64,000 bases of DNA from an uncultured Bacteroidales bacterium (GCA_946187695.1 CAMHSB010000003.1:110818-174817); one strand, 5' to 3'; shown: positions 8,236 through 19,110, numbered from the stretch's first letter. The notes: generated by a model not told the origin, from the sequence alone. Numbers and translations are program-made.

Positions 8236-8868
8236 TTATGGTTTGAGGATCTTTTTGACCATGCGGATAATCTCGGATTTGCGGTGGGCGATGTAGTCTC
8301 GCACTTGGTCGTCCGTTTGCGAGAGCAGGTCCTGAAACATCGGCAGCGAGACGAATGTAAAAACCGTCAGCGAAGCGATAGTGATCATCAGATCGAAGGG
8401 GTCGATTTTGGTAATATGCCCGGCTTGCTGCTCCTGCTTGAGACGTGCGTCAAACTGCATGTACAGCATCGCATAAGTGGGATTCTTGACGAATTTCTCC
8501 CGCATGTACTTGCGGCGCTCGGGGTTGTTGACCAACTCTTCCAACACAAAGTACGGCAAACGCGGATTGCTCGACAGCGCATCAAAATACATAGAGATAG
8601 CCTGCTCGATGAAGCGGTCAAACGATTCTTCGTTTGCCAGAGAGCGCCCGATGACATTCAGAGCCGCCAAGACTTGCTCCAAGAAAATCTGTCGGAAGAG
8701 GTTCTCTTTCGTGCGGTAATAATAATGTACGAGTGCCTGCGTACAGCCGACCTCTTTGGCTATCTGCGTGGTCGATGTAGCGGCATAGCCTTGCTCAAAA
8801 AAGAGTTGTTGTGCCACTTCGCGAATCCGAAGTTCCATCGAGTCATTTACCATTTTGTCATTTACCAT
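8236..8868 (-). CDS. TetR/AcrR family transcriptional regulator
   Basis: Up to 210 residues. The helix-turn-helix domain (about 11-57: IREVAQQLFFEQGYAATSTT, IAKEVGCTQALVHYYYRTKE) is typical TetR_N, followed by an all-helical ligand/dimer domain. The start is uncertain. ATGs at 8868, 8853 and 8838 lie in a tandem repeat that writes MVNDKMVND before MELRIREVAQ, so the functional start may be 8838. A TATCTTTG box lies near 8905. Downstream is a flavoprotein remnant that may once have been its target; ligand unknown. Confidence 0.87.
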   Translation of the reverse strand: MVNDKMVNDSMELRIREVAQQLFFEQGYAATSTTQIAKEVGCTQALVHYYYRTKENLFRQIFLEQVLAALNVIGRSLANEESFDRFIEQAISMYFDALSSNPRLPYFVLEELVNNPERRKYMREKFVKNPTYAMLYMQFDARLKQEQQAGHITKIDPFDLMITIASLTVFTFVSLPMFQDLLSQTDDQVRDYIAHRKSEIIRMVKKILKP

Positions 8869-8884
8869 TTTATCATTTATTTAG
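8845..8884. repeat. 40-bp repeat at the TetR gene start (other copy 16813-16852)
   Basis: Matches 16813-16852 at 37 of 40 positions by eye. Both copies overlap the ATG of an unrelated gene, supplying an AAATGGTAAAT start context. The unit is itself a degenerate tandem repeat of TCATTTACCATTT. Confidence 0.75.
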
Positions 8885-8937
8885 ACATTGCGTCATTTGG
8901 GTTTGCAAAGATACAACATTTTTGGCAAATCTGCAAA

Positions 8938-11475
8938 TTATTGCAGCAAAAAGTGCAAACGGTTGGTGATATTGGCATCGGATGTGCCGGCATCGAAATC
9001 GAGGAAAAGCAACGACAGATGCGGGTAGAGATCTTTGTAACGGCGCTCTATACCTTTGCTGATGATATGGTTCGCTATGCAGCCGAAAGGTTGCAGCGAG
9101 ACCACTTTGTGGATGCCGTGATCCGCCAAGTCGCATATCTCGCCGGGCAGGAACCAGCCCTCGCCGAAGTCTGCTGCGGAGTTGATCACACGGCGGCTCT
9201 TGTGCCAGATGTCCATGATATCTGCGAACGGCCTGTAGAACGGGTAGTCGCCGCAGAGGTGGTCATAGACATGCGCGTAATGGGCCAAAAGACGGTTGAC
9301 GAGTTTTGCCTGCCAGGGGCTCAGACCATCCTTGCGGATATGCTGCTCGCGGTTGATGAAGGCGTTAGGGATAGAGGTAGAGAAGAAGCCCGTAATCGCC
9401 GGCGGCACTACTTCCACGCCGTGCTCCATGAGCCAGCGCACAACGCCGTGGTTCGAGAACGAGTTGTACTTGACGTATATCTCGCCGACCACGCCGACTA
9501 CCGGCACTTGTTTGGTGGTGTCCGTTATGTCCGTGAACGCACCCGTGGCATCCCGCATGAGTTGACGGATTGCCCGGTAGTCGCGCTTCGCCAAGAGCGG
9601 TTGCGCGGCGTTGAGGTAGTGGTCGTAGAGCTTGCGCGCCACGCCTGGAATACGTTCGCGCGGAGCGGCAGGATAATAGAGTTTGGCAAGCGCGTCCGCG
9701 AAATAGAGTGCTTCGAGTGTCGGACGGATGAGATGCAGCCAATTGATCTCAAAGCCCGGCTGGCTGTTTTTGAGGCTTAGACCGATGGCCACGGCTATCA
9801 CAGGCACTTGGCTCATGCCTGCCGCCACAAGGGCGTTTTTGATGAGCGCGTAGTAGTTCGACGCACGGCATTGACCGCCTGTCTGCGTGATCGCCACGGC
9901 GGTCTTCGAGAGGTCGTACTTGCCGGATTTCAAAGCCCGCATGATCGAACCCACCACAATAGTAGCCGGATAGCAGATGTCGTTATTCGCCACGTGCAGA
10001 CCTTCTTCGGCGTCCTCTTGCGTCGCCATCGGCAGCGACTCGATGCGGTAGCCTGCTAAGGCAAAGATAGTGGGCAGGAACTCATTATAACCCTCTGCAA
10101 AATACGGGGTTAAGATGACGCGGTCTTTGTCTTCCACCTCAAAAGGTTTGGTCGTCCAAACCTCCTTTGTACTTGGTACTTTGTCCCTTTGTACTTCTCC
10201 CTTGACACTTTCAACAAGCGACCGCACTCTCAGCCTTAGCGAACCGATGTTGTTTACATCGTCAATTTTGAGGACGGTGAGGTTCTTGCCGTAGCGCGAC
10301 AGGATAGCCCGCACTTCGTCCAGGATGAACGCGTCCGGACCGCAACCAAAAGACGTCAGTTCGACCATGTGCAGGTTGTTGTACAAGCTATTACCAACCC
10401 AATGCGCCGCTTTGAAAATGCGGTTCGGGTACGCCCATTGTGCCATCGCGTTCAGTTCGTCATAGACGCCTTGACCCTCGTGCGCCGCCACATTCTCCGT
10501 GATCACATCAATACCCATCGCCGCAATCGCGTCGGCTATCTTATGCTGAATAAGCGGGTCGATATGGTAAGGCCGCGCCGCCAACAGAATAACCATCCGA
10601 CCTGCCGCACGCGCTTCGTTGAAAACTTGCATATTGCGTTTTTCCAATGCGTCGAGATAGTTCTGCTGCGCTGTAATCGCCTGAGTGATAGCTGCTTGTG
10701 CGGTGGATTCGTTGATGCTGAGCGTAGAAAGATATTCTACTAATGACGCCCGCAATAGTTCCTCGTCCTTGAACGAGATGGTCGGCGCATCCAAAGGAAT
10801 GCCGTAGTTCTTCTCGGGATTGATGGCACTCTTGATTACATCCGAATAACCGCTGACGACAGGGCAGTTGAAACTGTTCTTGGCCTGCTCGTCTTCCTTG
10901 CGCTCGAACACGACCCACGGATAGAAAATACGGTCCACTTGTTTCTCGATAAGGTCCATCACATGTCCGTGCATCAGTTTGGCGGGGTAGCAGATATTGT
11001 CCGCCACGATGGTCCGTACGCCTTTGTCGAAGAGTTTGGTCGTACTCATGCCGCTCAACCGCACACGCATCCCGCAACACCCGAAAAGTGTCTGCCAGAA
11101 CGGGTAGTTCTCGTAGATGCCAAGGCCGCGGGGAATACCGATGGTGATTTGGGGTCCCCGACGGGCGCTAACGATAGTGCGTCCGGTGGGGAGAGCGGAG
11201 ACATCGGTTGCCTGTCGATTTAGCGGAGCGGTATCGACCTTTGCAAACCGATTGTCGAACGCGAAGAGCAGCTTATATTTCTCCTCGAACATATTGACGC
11301 CTTTATGCGCGCCATCGCCTTCATTCGAATAGACGCGCTCGCAGTTATTGCCGGAAACGTACTGGCGCCCGTTCGCAAACGAATAGACGCGCACCTGGCA
11401 ATGGTTCTGACAACCCGGACACACTTCCTCTTTCTCCTCAAACCGATCTGATTTCAATATCTCATCTAAATGCAT
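8938..11475 (-). CDS. 2-hydroxyacyl-CoA dehydratase-like protein (HgdB/BcrC superfamily, DUF2229 type)
   Basis: 845 residues. A Cys-rich N-terminus (VCPGCQNHCQVRVYSF, then NNCER) is followed by repeated HgdB-like folds with cysteine motifs such as FGCCGMRVRLSG, ADNICYPAKLMHG, NDICYPATIVVG and TQTGGQCRASNYY that could ligate an Fe-S cluster. In many Clostridia and Bacteroidales these segments are fused behind a BadF-type activase in one protein of about 1400 residues (known). Here they are a separate gene after the activase at 11543-13390, with only a repeat-filled gap between. An in-frame insert (KVPSTKEVWTTK, about 10145-10200) resembles spacer repeats elsewhere. The substrate is unknown. 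Confidence 0.85.
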   Translation of the reverse strand: MHLDEILKSDRFEEKEEVCPGCQNHCQVRVYSFANGRQYVSGNNCERVYSNEGDGAHKGVNMFEEKYKLLFAFDNRFAKVDTAPLNRQATDVSALPTGRTIVSARRGPQITIGIPRGLGIYENYPFWQTLFGCCGMRVRLSGMSTTKLFDKGVRTIVADNICYPAKLMHGHVMDLIEKQVDRIFYPWVVFERKEDEQAKNSFNCPVVSGYSDVIKSAINPEKNYGIPLDAPTISFKDEELLRASLVEYLSTLSINESTAQAAITQAITAQQNYLDALEKRNMQVFNEARAAGRMVILLAARPYHIDPLIQHKIADAIAAMGIDVITENVAAHEGQGVYDELNAMAQWAYPNRIFKAAHWVGNSLYNNLHMVELTSFGCGPDAFILDEVRAILSRYGKNLTVLKIDDVNNIGSLRLRVRSLVESVKGEVQRDKVPSTKEVWTTKPFEVEDKDRVILTPYFAEGYNEFLPTIFALAGYRIESLPMATQEDAEEGLHVANNDICYPATIVVGSIMRALKSGKYDLSKTAVAITQTGGQCRASNYYALIKNALVAAGMSQVPVIAVAIGLSLKNSQPGFEINWLHLIRPTLEALYFADALAKLYYPAAPRERIPGVARKLYDHYLNAAQPLLAKRDYRAIRQLMRDATGAFTDITDTTKQVPVVGVVGEIYVKYNSFSNHGVVRWLMEHGVEVVPPAITGFFSTSIPNAFINREQHIRKDGLSPWQAKLVNRLLAHYAHVYDHLCGDYPFYRPFADIMDIWHKSRRVINSAADFGEGWFLPGEICDLADHGIHKVVSLQPFGCIANHIISKGIERRYKDLYPHLSLLFLDFDAGTSDANITNRLHFLLQ

Positions 11476-11484
11476 AGTATAGTA

Positions 11485-11533
11485 TGTAATTAGTAGGTGA
11501 TTAGTAGGTGATTAGTAGGTAATTAGTAGGTTA
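11485..11533. repeat. 11-12 bp tandem repeat between the two dehydratase genes
   Basis: About four copies of ATTAGTAGGTG/ATTAGTAGGTA fill most of the 67-base gap between the activase and dehydratase genes. It may be the scar that separates two proteins fused in relatives. Confidence 0.8.
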
Positions 11534-11542
11534 TACTGCTTA

Positions 11543-13390
11543 TCATCTACGGACGATTCTTTGACGTGAAGCATACAACGCACATCCGTACGCACCCATG
11601 AGTTCAGGGATCGGACCGAAGCCGACCTCTTTGCCGGTGAGTATCTCCAAAGCACGAACGACCGAATGATTGCGGAATGTGCCGCCTTGAACCATGATAT
11701 GTTCGCCTAATTGGTCAAAAGATTGCAATTTGAGCACTTTATATAGGCAGTTTTTGATGACCGAATAACTGAATCCTGCGGCAATGTCGTCCACTTGCGC
11801 CCCCTCGCGCATCGCTTGTTTGACCTTGCTGTTCATGAATACCGTGCAGCGTGTACCGAGGTCGTACGGGTGTTGCGCCAGCGTCGCCATGTGCGCAAAA
11901 TCGCTCACTTCGTAGCCCAACTGCCGCGCAAAAGTCATGATAAAACTGCCACAACCGGACGAACAGGCTTCGTTGATCTCTATCCTTTGTATAGAACCGT
12001 TCTCTACGAAGATGGCTTTCATGTCCTGACCGCCTATGTCGAGCACAAAAGAGACATTCGGTTGCAAGTGCTTCGCCGCCATGAAATGCGCCATTGTCTC
12101 CACGATGCCGTGATCCAAGCGGAAAGCGGTTTTGAGTAACTGCTCGCCGTAGCCCGTCGAACAACTGCCGGCTATCTCGATGTCCTGCCCGAGCGCGTCT
12201 CGCATTCGCTGTAAGGCTGAATGAAAAGCCTGCAACGAGTTGCCGTTATTGTAGCTGTAGTCCGTGAAAACCAGCTCGCCTTTTTCGTTAATCAGGACCA
12301 ATTTGGTTGTTGTGCTGCCGGAATCTACGCCCAAATATAGTTGAGAGTTTAGAGTTCTTTGCCCGAGGGCACGATCTAAAGGTACGGAGAGTTTAGAGAA
12401 GTTGGTTAGTTGAGAGTTTATAGTGTTATGGCCGTACTTCTTCTGTTTGTCGGAGAGCCAGTTTTGATAATCCGCTTCATCTGCAAAAAGCGGTGGAAGC
12501 GTGCCCGTAAGATGCGTAGCAGAACAATGGTCATTGGAAAATAAGGTACGCGCCTGCTCGTGTGTGAGCGGTTCTCCTTTTGCCAGCAAGGCTGTTCCGA
12601 TAGCGGGAATAAACTGCGTGTATTCGGGCACAATGCAATCTTCCTCCGTCATCTCAAGTGCCTGCAACAAGTGCTTGCGCAGTTCTGGAATATAAGCAAA
12701 CGGACCACCGCAAAGGAAGATCTTCGGATGCACTTCTGTTCCGCGCGCAAGTGCACTCACTACCTGCATCGAAACGGCATGAAGCATCGAAGCGGCAATG
12801 TCCTCTTTGCTTACCGAACGGGAAATAAGGTTCTGGATGTCGGTCTTGCTGAACACGCCGCAACGGGACGCAATCGGATAGATATGCTCGGCGTTGGCTG
12901 CCAGCGCATTCAGTTCGCTTGTCTCCACGCCCAGCAACGTGGCTGTCTGGTCGATAAACGCACCTGTTCCTCCTGCGCAGTTGCCGTTCATGCGCATCTC
13001 CGGCACACAACCTTCTTCAAAGAAGATCATCTTACTGTCCTCACCGCCGATGTCCACCAAACAATGTACATCGGGATAGAGTTGTTTCACCACTTCTGCT
13101 GCAGCAATCACCTCTTGGTGAAAACCGATACCAAGCCGCTGCGCACATCCCATCCCCACCGAACCGGTGATGCCGATGTTGATAGCTGAATGCTGATCGC
13201 TGACAGCTTTCAATATCCCTTCAATCATCTCCTGTCCAACTTTCATCGGCTCTGCGTTATGGCGGCGGTAGTCGGTTGCGAGAACCACCGGCTTTGAGTC
13301 CGAAGGACGGTCTTTTGATTTTTGACTTTCGACTTTGATAAGCGCCATCTTAATGGTCGTGCTGCCTATGTCAATACCTAATCTATACAT
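11543..13390 (-). CDS. BadF/BadG/BcrA/BcrD-type ATPase, CoA-dehydratase activase (two domains)
   Basis: 615 residues containing two ASKHA-fold ATPase domains: 1-290 ([41 protein letters not shown]) and 350-610 ([38 protein letters not shown]). The cysteines after each ATPase core would bridge a [4Fe-4S] cluster at a dimer face, and ATP hydrolysis drives electron transfer to the dehydratase (known of archerases). The linker at about 322-351 ([16 protein letters not shown]) is an in-frame repeat also present in the metallo-hydrolase at 36467. Residues 22-35 ([14 protein letters not shown]) look like another insert, with a GTCC-GAA-GGAC hairpin in the DNA. A TACCTTTG box lies at 13428-13435. Confidence 0.88.
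   Translation of the reverse strand: MYRLGIDIGSTTIKMALIKVESQKSKDRPSDSKPVVLATDYRRHNAEPMKVGQEMIEGILKAVSDQHSAINIGITGSVGMGCAQRLGIGFHQEVIAAAEVVKQLYPDVHCLVDIGGEDSKMIFFEEGCVPEMRMNGNCAGGTGAFIDQTATLLGVETSELNALAANAEHIYPIASRCGVFSKTDIQNLISRSVSKEDIAASMLHAVSMQVVSALARGTEVHPKIFLCGGPFAYIPELRKHLLQALEMTEEDCIVPEYTQFIPAIGTALLAKGEPLTHEQARTLFSNDHCSATHLTGTLPPLFADEADYQNWLSDKQKKYGHNTINSQLTNFSKLSVPLDRALGQRTLNSQLYLGVDSGSTTTKLVLINEKGELVFTDYSYNNGNSLQAFHSALQRMRDALGQDIEIAGSCSTGYGEQLLKTAFRLDHGIVETMAHFMAAKHLQPNVSFVLDIGGQDMKAIFVENGSIQRIEINEACSSGCGSFIMTFARQLGYEVSDFAHMATLAQHPYDLGTRCTVFMNSKVKQAMREGAQVDDIAAGFSYSVIKNCLYKVLKLQSFDQLGEHIMVQGGTFRNHSVVRALEILTGKEVGFGPIPELMGAYGCALYASRQRIVRR
12340..12425. repeat. in-frame repeat element, family A, in the activase gene
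   Basis: A 24-base core at 12354-12377, containing the hairpin TGCCC-GA-GGGCA, is identical to 36885-36908 in the metallo-hydrolase gene. Flanks of GTTTAGAG/GTTGAGAG type continue the similarity. It is read in frame without a stop in both genes and encodes [10 protein letters not shown] in both. Confidence 0.8.
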
Positions 13391-13427
13391 TGTGTACCTT
13401 ATTTGATAGAGTTATTAAATTATGCTG

Positions 13428-13435
13428 CAAAGGTA
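13428..13435 (-). promoter_or_regulatory. -7 box of the CoA-dehydratase activase operon
   Basis: TACCTTTG on the minus strand, 38 bases before the ATG at 13390. Confidence 0.6.
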
Positions 13436-13440
13436 CACAA

Positions 13441-13476
13441 AACACCTGACGCACACAAGCGCCAGGTGTTTTTTCT
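13441..13476. terminator. hairpin terminator between activase and SpoIIE operons
   Basis: Stem AACACCTG / CAGGTGTT (13441-13448 with 13463-13470), with T on one side and A on the other, so it could work in both directions. The 190 bases from here to 13660 hold another inverted repeat (CCTTATA / TATAAGG, about 13517-13543) and no recognisable gene. Confidence 0.7.
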
Positions 13477-13659
13477 TTAGTAACGACCGCTATTTCTTAA
13501 TTTGCAGCCTATTTCTCCTTATAGATTTGCCGATTTTATAAGGATTAAAACGTCTCGTACGACACGCCCAACCTGGGAATGAGAAGACCTATAATAATCG
13601 TTGAGTTCATAATGTGTATATACGTGTCATTGGATAATCATACATAGTGCGTTATTGGA

Positions 13660-15729
13660 TTAGCTTGCTACTTTCTTTACCAGCGTGAGGATGTTCTTGT
13701 TCTCCACACGTTCGTAGCGGATCTCGTCCATGAGCTGGCGCACCAGATGTATGCCCAAGCCGCCTATCTCCCTATCCTCCGCCGAGAGCGATGTGTCCGC
13801 CTCTTTCTGTTTCGTCGGGTCGAAAGGAATGCCGGAGTCGGAGACGGTGAAGATCAGTTGTTTGCCCTGCTCGTTCTCAATCTCGGTATATTCGACAAAC
13901 ACTTTGCCGTCCTTGCGTCCCGGGTAGGCATAGAGCATGACGTTGCAGACCACCTCCTCCAAAGCGAGGTTGATAGGCATGTTCAGTTCGTCGGGCACAT
14001 GCAATCCGTCCACCCATTCGGAGAGGGTCGGTATCTGCTGTATGTCGTTGCGCATGACGATCGCCGATATCTGGTAACGGATGGCAAGCATGGTGAGGTC
14101 GTCGCTCTGCGGCGCTCCGTTGACGAAGGCATCGACATCTTTCTGGAAGGTCTCTACGAGGTCTCTCGGCGGCATGCCGTCGGTGGTGGCGAGCAGGTTC
14201 AGCATCCTTTCCTCGCCGTATTGGGCATGCACTTTGTTCTCCGCCTCGGTGAGTCCGTCGGTGTAGAGGAAGAGCGTGTCGCCGCGTTGTATCTGCGTAG
14301 TCTGGCCGACATACTCGAAGCCGCCCATGATACCTATCGGTAGGTTCGGCAGCACCTCCAACCGGCGGCTCTCCTGCTTGTGTACCAGCACCGGGGCATT
14401 GTGTCCGCCGTTGCAGTAATCGAGCACGCCGGTCTCCATGTCGAGCACGCCCACAAAGAGGGTGGCGAACATGTCCTGTTCGTTCTGCTCGGTGAGCGGG
14501 TCGTTCATCTGGCGCATGATTTGGTCGGCATGTTCCTCATGGGCTGTGACGCTGCGGAAGAGCGAACGGATCATCGCCATCACCAGCGACGCCGGCACTC
14601 CCTTGCCGCTCACATCGCCCACGCAGAAGAAGAGTTTGTCGTGGCGGACATAGAAATCATACAGGTCGCCGCCCACCTCTTTGGCGGGATGCACCACTCC
14701 ATATATATTCAGGTCCGGACGGTCCACGAAGGGCGGGAACACCTTGGGCAGCATGGCGCTCTGGATGGTCTGCGCGATCTCCAGTTCGCCTTCCATACGC
14801 TCCTTCTGGTTGTTGATCTCTATCATCTTGTAGGCGTTCTTGGTGCTGCGGTACATGATGAATACCAACAGAGCAAGGCTGAGCAGCATCAGGATGTTCA
14901 CAATCAGCCCGACGCGCTTGAGGTCGGCATACAGGATATCCTCCGGGATGATGATGGACAGTTTCCATCCCGTAGCGTCGATCTCTTCGTCAAAGATGAG
15001 GTACTTGCGTCCGGGTATAGTGTCCGGCGTGACGATATCCTTGCCGGAAGCCGTGTAGATGGAGTAATAACTGTCCGGATAGACCTGCAGGTAATCGAAG
15101 ATGAACTTCAGTTTGCTGAGCGAAATGTCTATACAAACGACTCCCACGACACGGTTATCGGCATCGCGGACGGGATAGGAACAGGTGACGACGATGGCAT
15201 GCGCGCCCTCGTTGTCCGCGTACGGATTCGACCAATAGGCATGGCCTTTCGTTAGACCGTTGTTGAACCACTCCGACCGGGTGTAGTCGTGGTCGGCTCC
15301 GCCTATCTGACGGATGGCAAAACCCTTCTCGGTCTGTTCGTTGCGAGTGCCATAGACCTCGTACCAGTGTCCCTTCTGCGGGTAATAATCCGGCACGAAA
15401 GCTATTCCGGCTCCCTCTACGCTCTCCAATGTCTCAAGCAGCGTGCTCACGCACCCCGGTATGAGGTCGGGGTCGTACAGACAGAACTCCGCCATCTTGG
15501 CAAGCATCTTCGCAGCGGCTTCGAGCTCCACGGCGGCGGTGTTGATCTCCTGTTCCGCCGACCGCAGCTCGGATTGTGCGCGATAGACGGCATCCGCTTT
15601 GATGGTGGCACGCGTGTAGAAATACTGTACGCAGGCAATCGACTCCATCGCCAGTATGGCGACGAGCATCAGCCACAGCCCTGCATGTGACCGTATGGAT
15701 TGCTTGTTAAACTTTTCTTTCAGGTTCAT
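13660..15729 (-). CDS. SpoIIE/RsbU-type PP2C phosphatase with Cache sensor and HATPase domain
   Basis: 689 residues. A transmembrane helix at about 18-36, a periplasmic dCache-like sensor at 40-285, a second helix at 288-308, a coiled linker, then the PP2C domain at 325-550 (VGGDLYDFY, VGDVSGKGVPASLVMAM, TDGLTEAEN, SDDLTMLA) and a C-terminal RsbW-like ATPase at 555-689 (LALEEVVCNVMLYAYPG, VSDSGIPFDP, GGLGIHLVRQL). The acidic metal ligands and the N box look intact. Such proteins dephosphorylate an anti-sigma-factor antagonist. It is the last gene of a run with an ABC transporter and a dipeptidase, so the sensor may respond to the same periplasmic ligands (inference). Confidence 0.9.
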   Translation of the reverse strand: MNLKEKFNKQSIRSHAGLWLMLVAILAMESIACVQYFYTRATIKADAVYRAQSELRSAEQEINTAAVELEAAAKMLAKMAEFCLYDPDLIPGCVSTLLETLESVEGAGIAFVPDYYPQKGHWYEVYGTRNEQTEKGFAIRQIGGADHDYTRSEWFNNGLTKGHAYWSNPYADNEGAHAIVVTCSYPVRDADNRVVGVVCIDISLSKLKFIFDYLQVYPDSYYSIYTASGKDIVTPDTIPGRKYLIFDEEIDATGWKLSIIIPEDILYADLKRVGLIVNILMLLSLALLVFIMYRSTKNAYKMIEINNQKERMEGELEIAQTIQSAMLPKVFPPFVDRPDLNIYGVVHPAKEVGGDLYDFYVRHDKLFFCVGDVSGKGVPASLVMAMIRSLFRSVTAHEEHADQIMRQMNDPLTEQNEQDMFATLFVGVLDMETGVLDYCNGGHNAPVLVHKQESRRLEVLPNLPIGIMGGFEYVGQTTQIQRGDTLFLYTDGLTEAENKVHAQYGEERMLNLLATTDGMPPRDLVETFQKDVDAFVNGAPQSDDLTMLAIRYQISAIVMRNDIQQIPTLSEWVDGLHVPDELNMPINLALEEVVCNVMLYAYPGRKDGKVFVEYTEIENEQGKQLIFTVSDSGIPFDPTKQKEADTSLSAEDREIGGLGIHLVRQLMDEIRYERVENKNILTLVKKVAS

Positions 15730-15750
15730 AGATGTTATTTTTTCTATGGG

Positions 15751-16812
<1,062 letters not shown>

Positions 16813-16821
<9 letters not shown>

Positions 16822-16852
16822 TTTGTCATTTACTATTTGGTCATTTATTTAG
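16813..16852. repeat. 40-bp repeat at the ABC ATPase gene start (other copy 8845-8884)
   Basis: Second copy of the degenerate TCATTTACCATTT-type repeat. It covers the ATG of the ABC ATPase and most of the 47-base gap before it; further diverged units continue to about 16870. Confidence 0.75.
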
Positions 16853-16868
16853 TCATTTAGACATTTTG

Positions 16869-18299
16869 TTATTTGCGCAGGAGGCACAGGCTGAGTGTCT
16901 TGCGGATGAGCCAGGCGAGGATGAAATAGATGATCGTGATGACGAGCAGCGGGATGAGCGCATCGAAGGTACGGGAACGGATGAGGTCGCTGGCTCGCGT
17001 GAGGTCGGCGATGGCTATATAACCCACGATAGAGGTGTTCTTCAACAGCGAGATGCACTCGCTTGTGTAAAGGGGCAATCCTTTGCGCAACGCCTGCGGG
17101 AAGACAATACCCATGAAGGTCTTGAAGGGCGTGAAACCGAGACTCAGTCCGGCTTCGGTCTGTCCTTTGGGTACCGCGGAGATAGAGGTGTCGAAGATAT
17201 TTCCCGCTGAGGACGCAAAGCACATGGCGAACGCCACGATAGCAACGAGCGAGGCACTCATGCCGGAGTTGGCGAAGACTACATAGAACAGAATGAGCAG
17301 CAAGACGAGTGTCGGGATGCCGTTGATGAAATCTCCGTATAGGTCCGCCAGTCCGCGTACCCATCTGCGCTTGGAGCGGCGGCAGGCACAGACACCTATG
17401 CCGAGAATAGTACCTAAAAGAATAGCGAAGAACGTAATCTTAATGGTCTCCACCAGACCGTCCCAGATGAGTTTGATACGGTTCTCTTTGATGAGGTTCA
17501 TGTGGATACGCTCACCCAGCCCCATACGTGCGTCGCGGGAGTGGTCCACGATGAAATAGCCCGGGTGGCACTTGTAGTACGGAGTGGAGAAATCTATCGA
17601 CTTCTGACGTTCCTCCGTGATAAAAAGACAGCCGGAGAACACATCCGCCTTGCCGGTGTTGATTGCCATGATAGCCGAACCGACGTCCATAAACTGCATC
17701 TCAAACGGCCGCCCGATGGAATGCGCGAAACGCCGGAGAATGTCAGCATCCAAGCCTTGCCACTTGCCGCCTTCGCCCACATAACTGATAGGGGCTATAT
17801 TTACGGCACAGACACAATACAGGGGCTTGGCTCCTTCGGGAATGGTATAGGCAGGCTCCTCCACATAAGGCCCGCCGTTAATCCAGTAGTTGGTGATGTC
17901 TTCCAGCGGAGCCGAGGCAAGGAAGGCGTTGAGTTGCTCGGCTATCTCGGTGTTGCCTTTGCGGATGGCAAAAGCCACATCAAAACACTCCTCGCCGACA
18001 AAGGCTTTCTTCATGCCCAGACGCTTTAGGTCCGCCGCTGTGAGCATCACTTCGTCACTCACATAGACATCGGCGTGCCCTTGCCGCACAGCCTGCACGC
18101 CGTCTGCTTCGCTGGAGGTAAGGAAAAGCTGCACATCAGTGCGTTTTTCGTACTTCTGCTGGTAATAACTGCCGTTGGAGGCTGCCAGTACAAGTCCGGA
18201 GAGATCCTCCTCCGATTTGGGCTCCCGAAAGTCCTCACTGCCGGAACAAGCGGTGAGGGCATATAGCATAATAAGCAGGTAAAACAGTGGATTTTTCAT
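16869..18299 (-). CDS. amino acid ABC transporter substrate-binding/permease fusion lipoprotein
   Basis: 476 residues starting MKNPLFYLLIMLYALTAC, a lipoprotein signal with the cysteine at 18. Two solute-binding-like lobes (about 45-150 and 165-265, the second with GLDADILRRFA and ADVFSGCLFITEERQKSIDF) precede a GlnP-type permease at 275-476. Its coupling loop EAGLSLGFTPFKTFMGIVFPQALRKGLP is the HisM/GlnP EAA motif. The protein should bind and move polar amino acids with the ATPase at 15751. The ATG at 18299 lies one base after the stop of the dipeptidase gene, favouring it over an upstream in-frame start at 18326. Confidence 0.88.
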   Translation of the reverse strand: MKNPLFYLLIMLYALTACSGSEDFREPKSEEDLSGLVLAASNGSYYQQKYEKRTDVQLFLTSSEADGVQAVRQGHADVYVSDEVMLTAADLKRLGMKKAFVGEECFDVAFAIRKGNTEIAEQLNAFLASAPLEDITNYWINGGPYVEEPAYTIPEGAKPLYCVCAVNIAPISYVGEGGKWQGLDADILRRFAHSIGRPFEMQFMDVGSAIMAINTGKADVFSGCLFITEERQKSIDFSTPYYKCHPGYFIVDHSRDARMGLGERIHMNLIKENRIKLIWDGLVETIKITFFAILLGTILGIGVCACRRSKRRWVRGLADLYGDFINGIPTLVLLLILFYVVFANSGMSASLVAIVAFAMCFASSAGNIFDTSISAVPKGQTEAGLSLGFTPFKTFMGIVFPQALRKGLPLYTSECISLLKNTSIVGYIAIADLTRASDLIRSRTFDALIPLLVITIIYFILAWLIRKTLSLCLLRK

Positions 18300-18300
18300 A

Positions 18301-19002
18301 TTATAATTGCCTAACAGGGAAGTCAAAATAGGTATCTGGGAAAGGTTCGTTGCGGAGCGTGAAATGCCACCACTCGCTGTCTATCGGCTCAAAGCCGTGA
18401 CGGAGCATCGCTTTGCGCAAGGTAAGACGGTTCTCGGACTGACGGTAGAGCTTGCAGGGGTAGTCCGGATGGCTCTCTTCGCCGAACCAGTCGAAGGGCG
18501 AACCCATGTCGAGTTCCTTGCCTGTAGCCGCATCAATGAGTGTCAGATCGACCGTCGAACCGCGCGAATGGGAAGAGCGCGCATAGATATAGCCCTGCTC
18601 GAAGAGCAGCGACTTGTCCACCATGGGGTAGAAAATCTTCTTCATCGCCGTGTCCTGTACGTTCTCCGCCCAGCGGATGAAATGGTTGACGGCGGTCTGC
18701 GGGCGGTAGGTGTCCCATATCTTGAGGCGGTAGCCGTACGACTTCAGTTCGTCGCTGACGGCTTTGAGCGAGTCTGCCGCCTGGCGTGTCATGAGCGCCA
18801 CCGGCTGCTCGTAGCCGTCTATGCGTTCGCCCACGAAATTATAGGTGCTGTAATAGCGGATCTCCAAGATCGCATCGGGGATGATATCTGTCAGATTGAC
18901 AAACGCACTGCTGTCTTTCTCCGGCTCGGGAGCAGGCTGCTGTTTCTGGCACGAGAGCATCAGAATGGATGCCAATGCCAAGAGTAAGAATGATTTACGC
19001 AT
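18301..19002 (-). CDS. D-alanyl-D-alanine dipeptidase (VanX/DdpX, peptidase M15D), lipoprotein
   Basis: About 233 residues: MRKSFLLLALASILMLSC lipoprotein signal, then the M15D domain. Zinc ligands fit SSHSRGSTVDL (His and Asp) and EWWHF (catalytic Glu and His); the arginine of DTYRP is also present. It hydrolyses D-Ala-D-Ala, probably from peptidoglycan turnover, in the periplasm. A TACCTTTG box at 19027-19034 places the transcript start near 19020, so ATG 19002 (or 19014) is used rather than the frame start at 19125. It heads an operon with an amino acid importer and SpoIIE phosphatase, suggesting use of D-Ala as nutrient rather than vancomycin resistance. Confidence 0.9.
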   Translation of the reverse strand: MRKSFLLLALASILMLSCQKQQPAPEPEKDSSAFVNLTDIIPDAILEIRYYSTYNFVGERIDGYEQPVALMTRQAADSLKAVSDELKSYGYRLKIWDTYRPQTAVNHFIRWAENVQDTAMKKIFYPMVDKSLLFEQGYIYARSSHSRGSTVDLTLIDAATGKELDMGSPFDWFGEESHPDYPCKLYRQSENRLTLRKAMLRHGFEPIDSEWWHFTLRNEPFPDTYFDFPVRQL

Positions 19003-19026
19003 AACGGTATTCATTAAAAAACGCCG

Positions 19027-19034
19027 CAAAGGTA
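19027..19034 (-). promoter_or_regulatory. -7 box of the dipeptidase/ABC/SpoIIE operon
   Basis: TACCTTTG on the minus strand, preceded by A-rich DNA. It decides the dipeptidase start as noted there. Confidence 0.6.
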
Positions 19035-19081
19035 CAAAAAAAAATGCATATATGCAAAAAAAAAACTGAATGAGGACGAAA

Positions 19082-19110
19082 AAAAAGAGAGTGTGTTTAT
19101 GAAACACACC
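19082..19110 (-). terminator. terminator after the glutathione peroxidase pseudogene
   Basis: Stem GTGTGTTT / AAACACAC with a 3-base loop, followed on the minus strand by TCTC and a run of T. Confidence 0.8.

Noticed and set aside
18301..19002. VanX-like gene as a vancomycin-resistance determinant
   Set aside because: No vanH, vanA or regulator nearby; it is a lipoprotein in an amino acid uptake operon, so a nutrient role is more likely.
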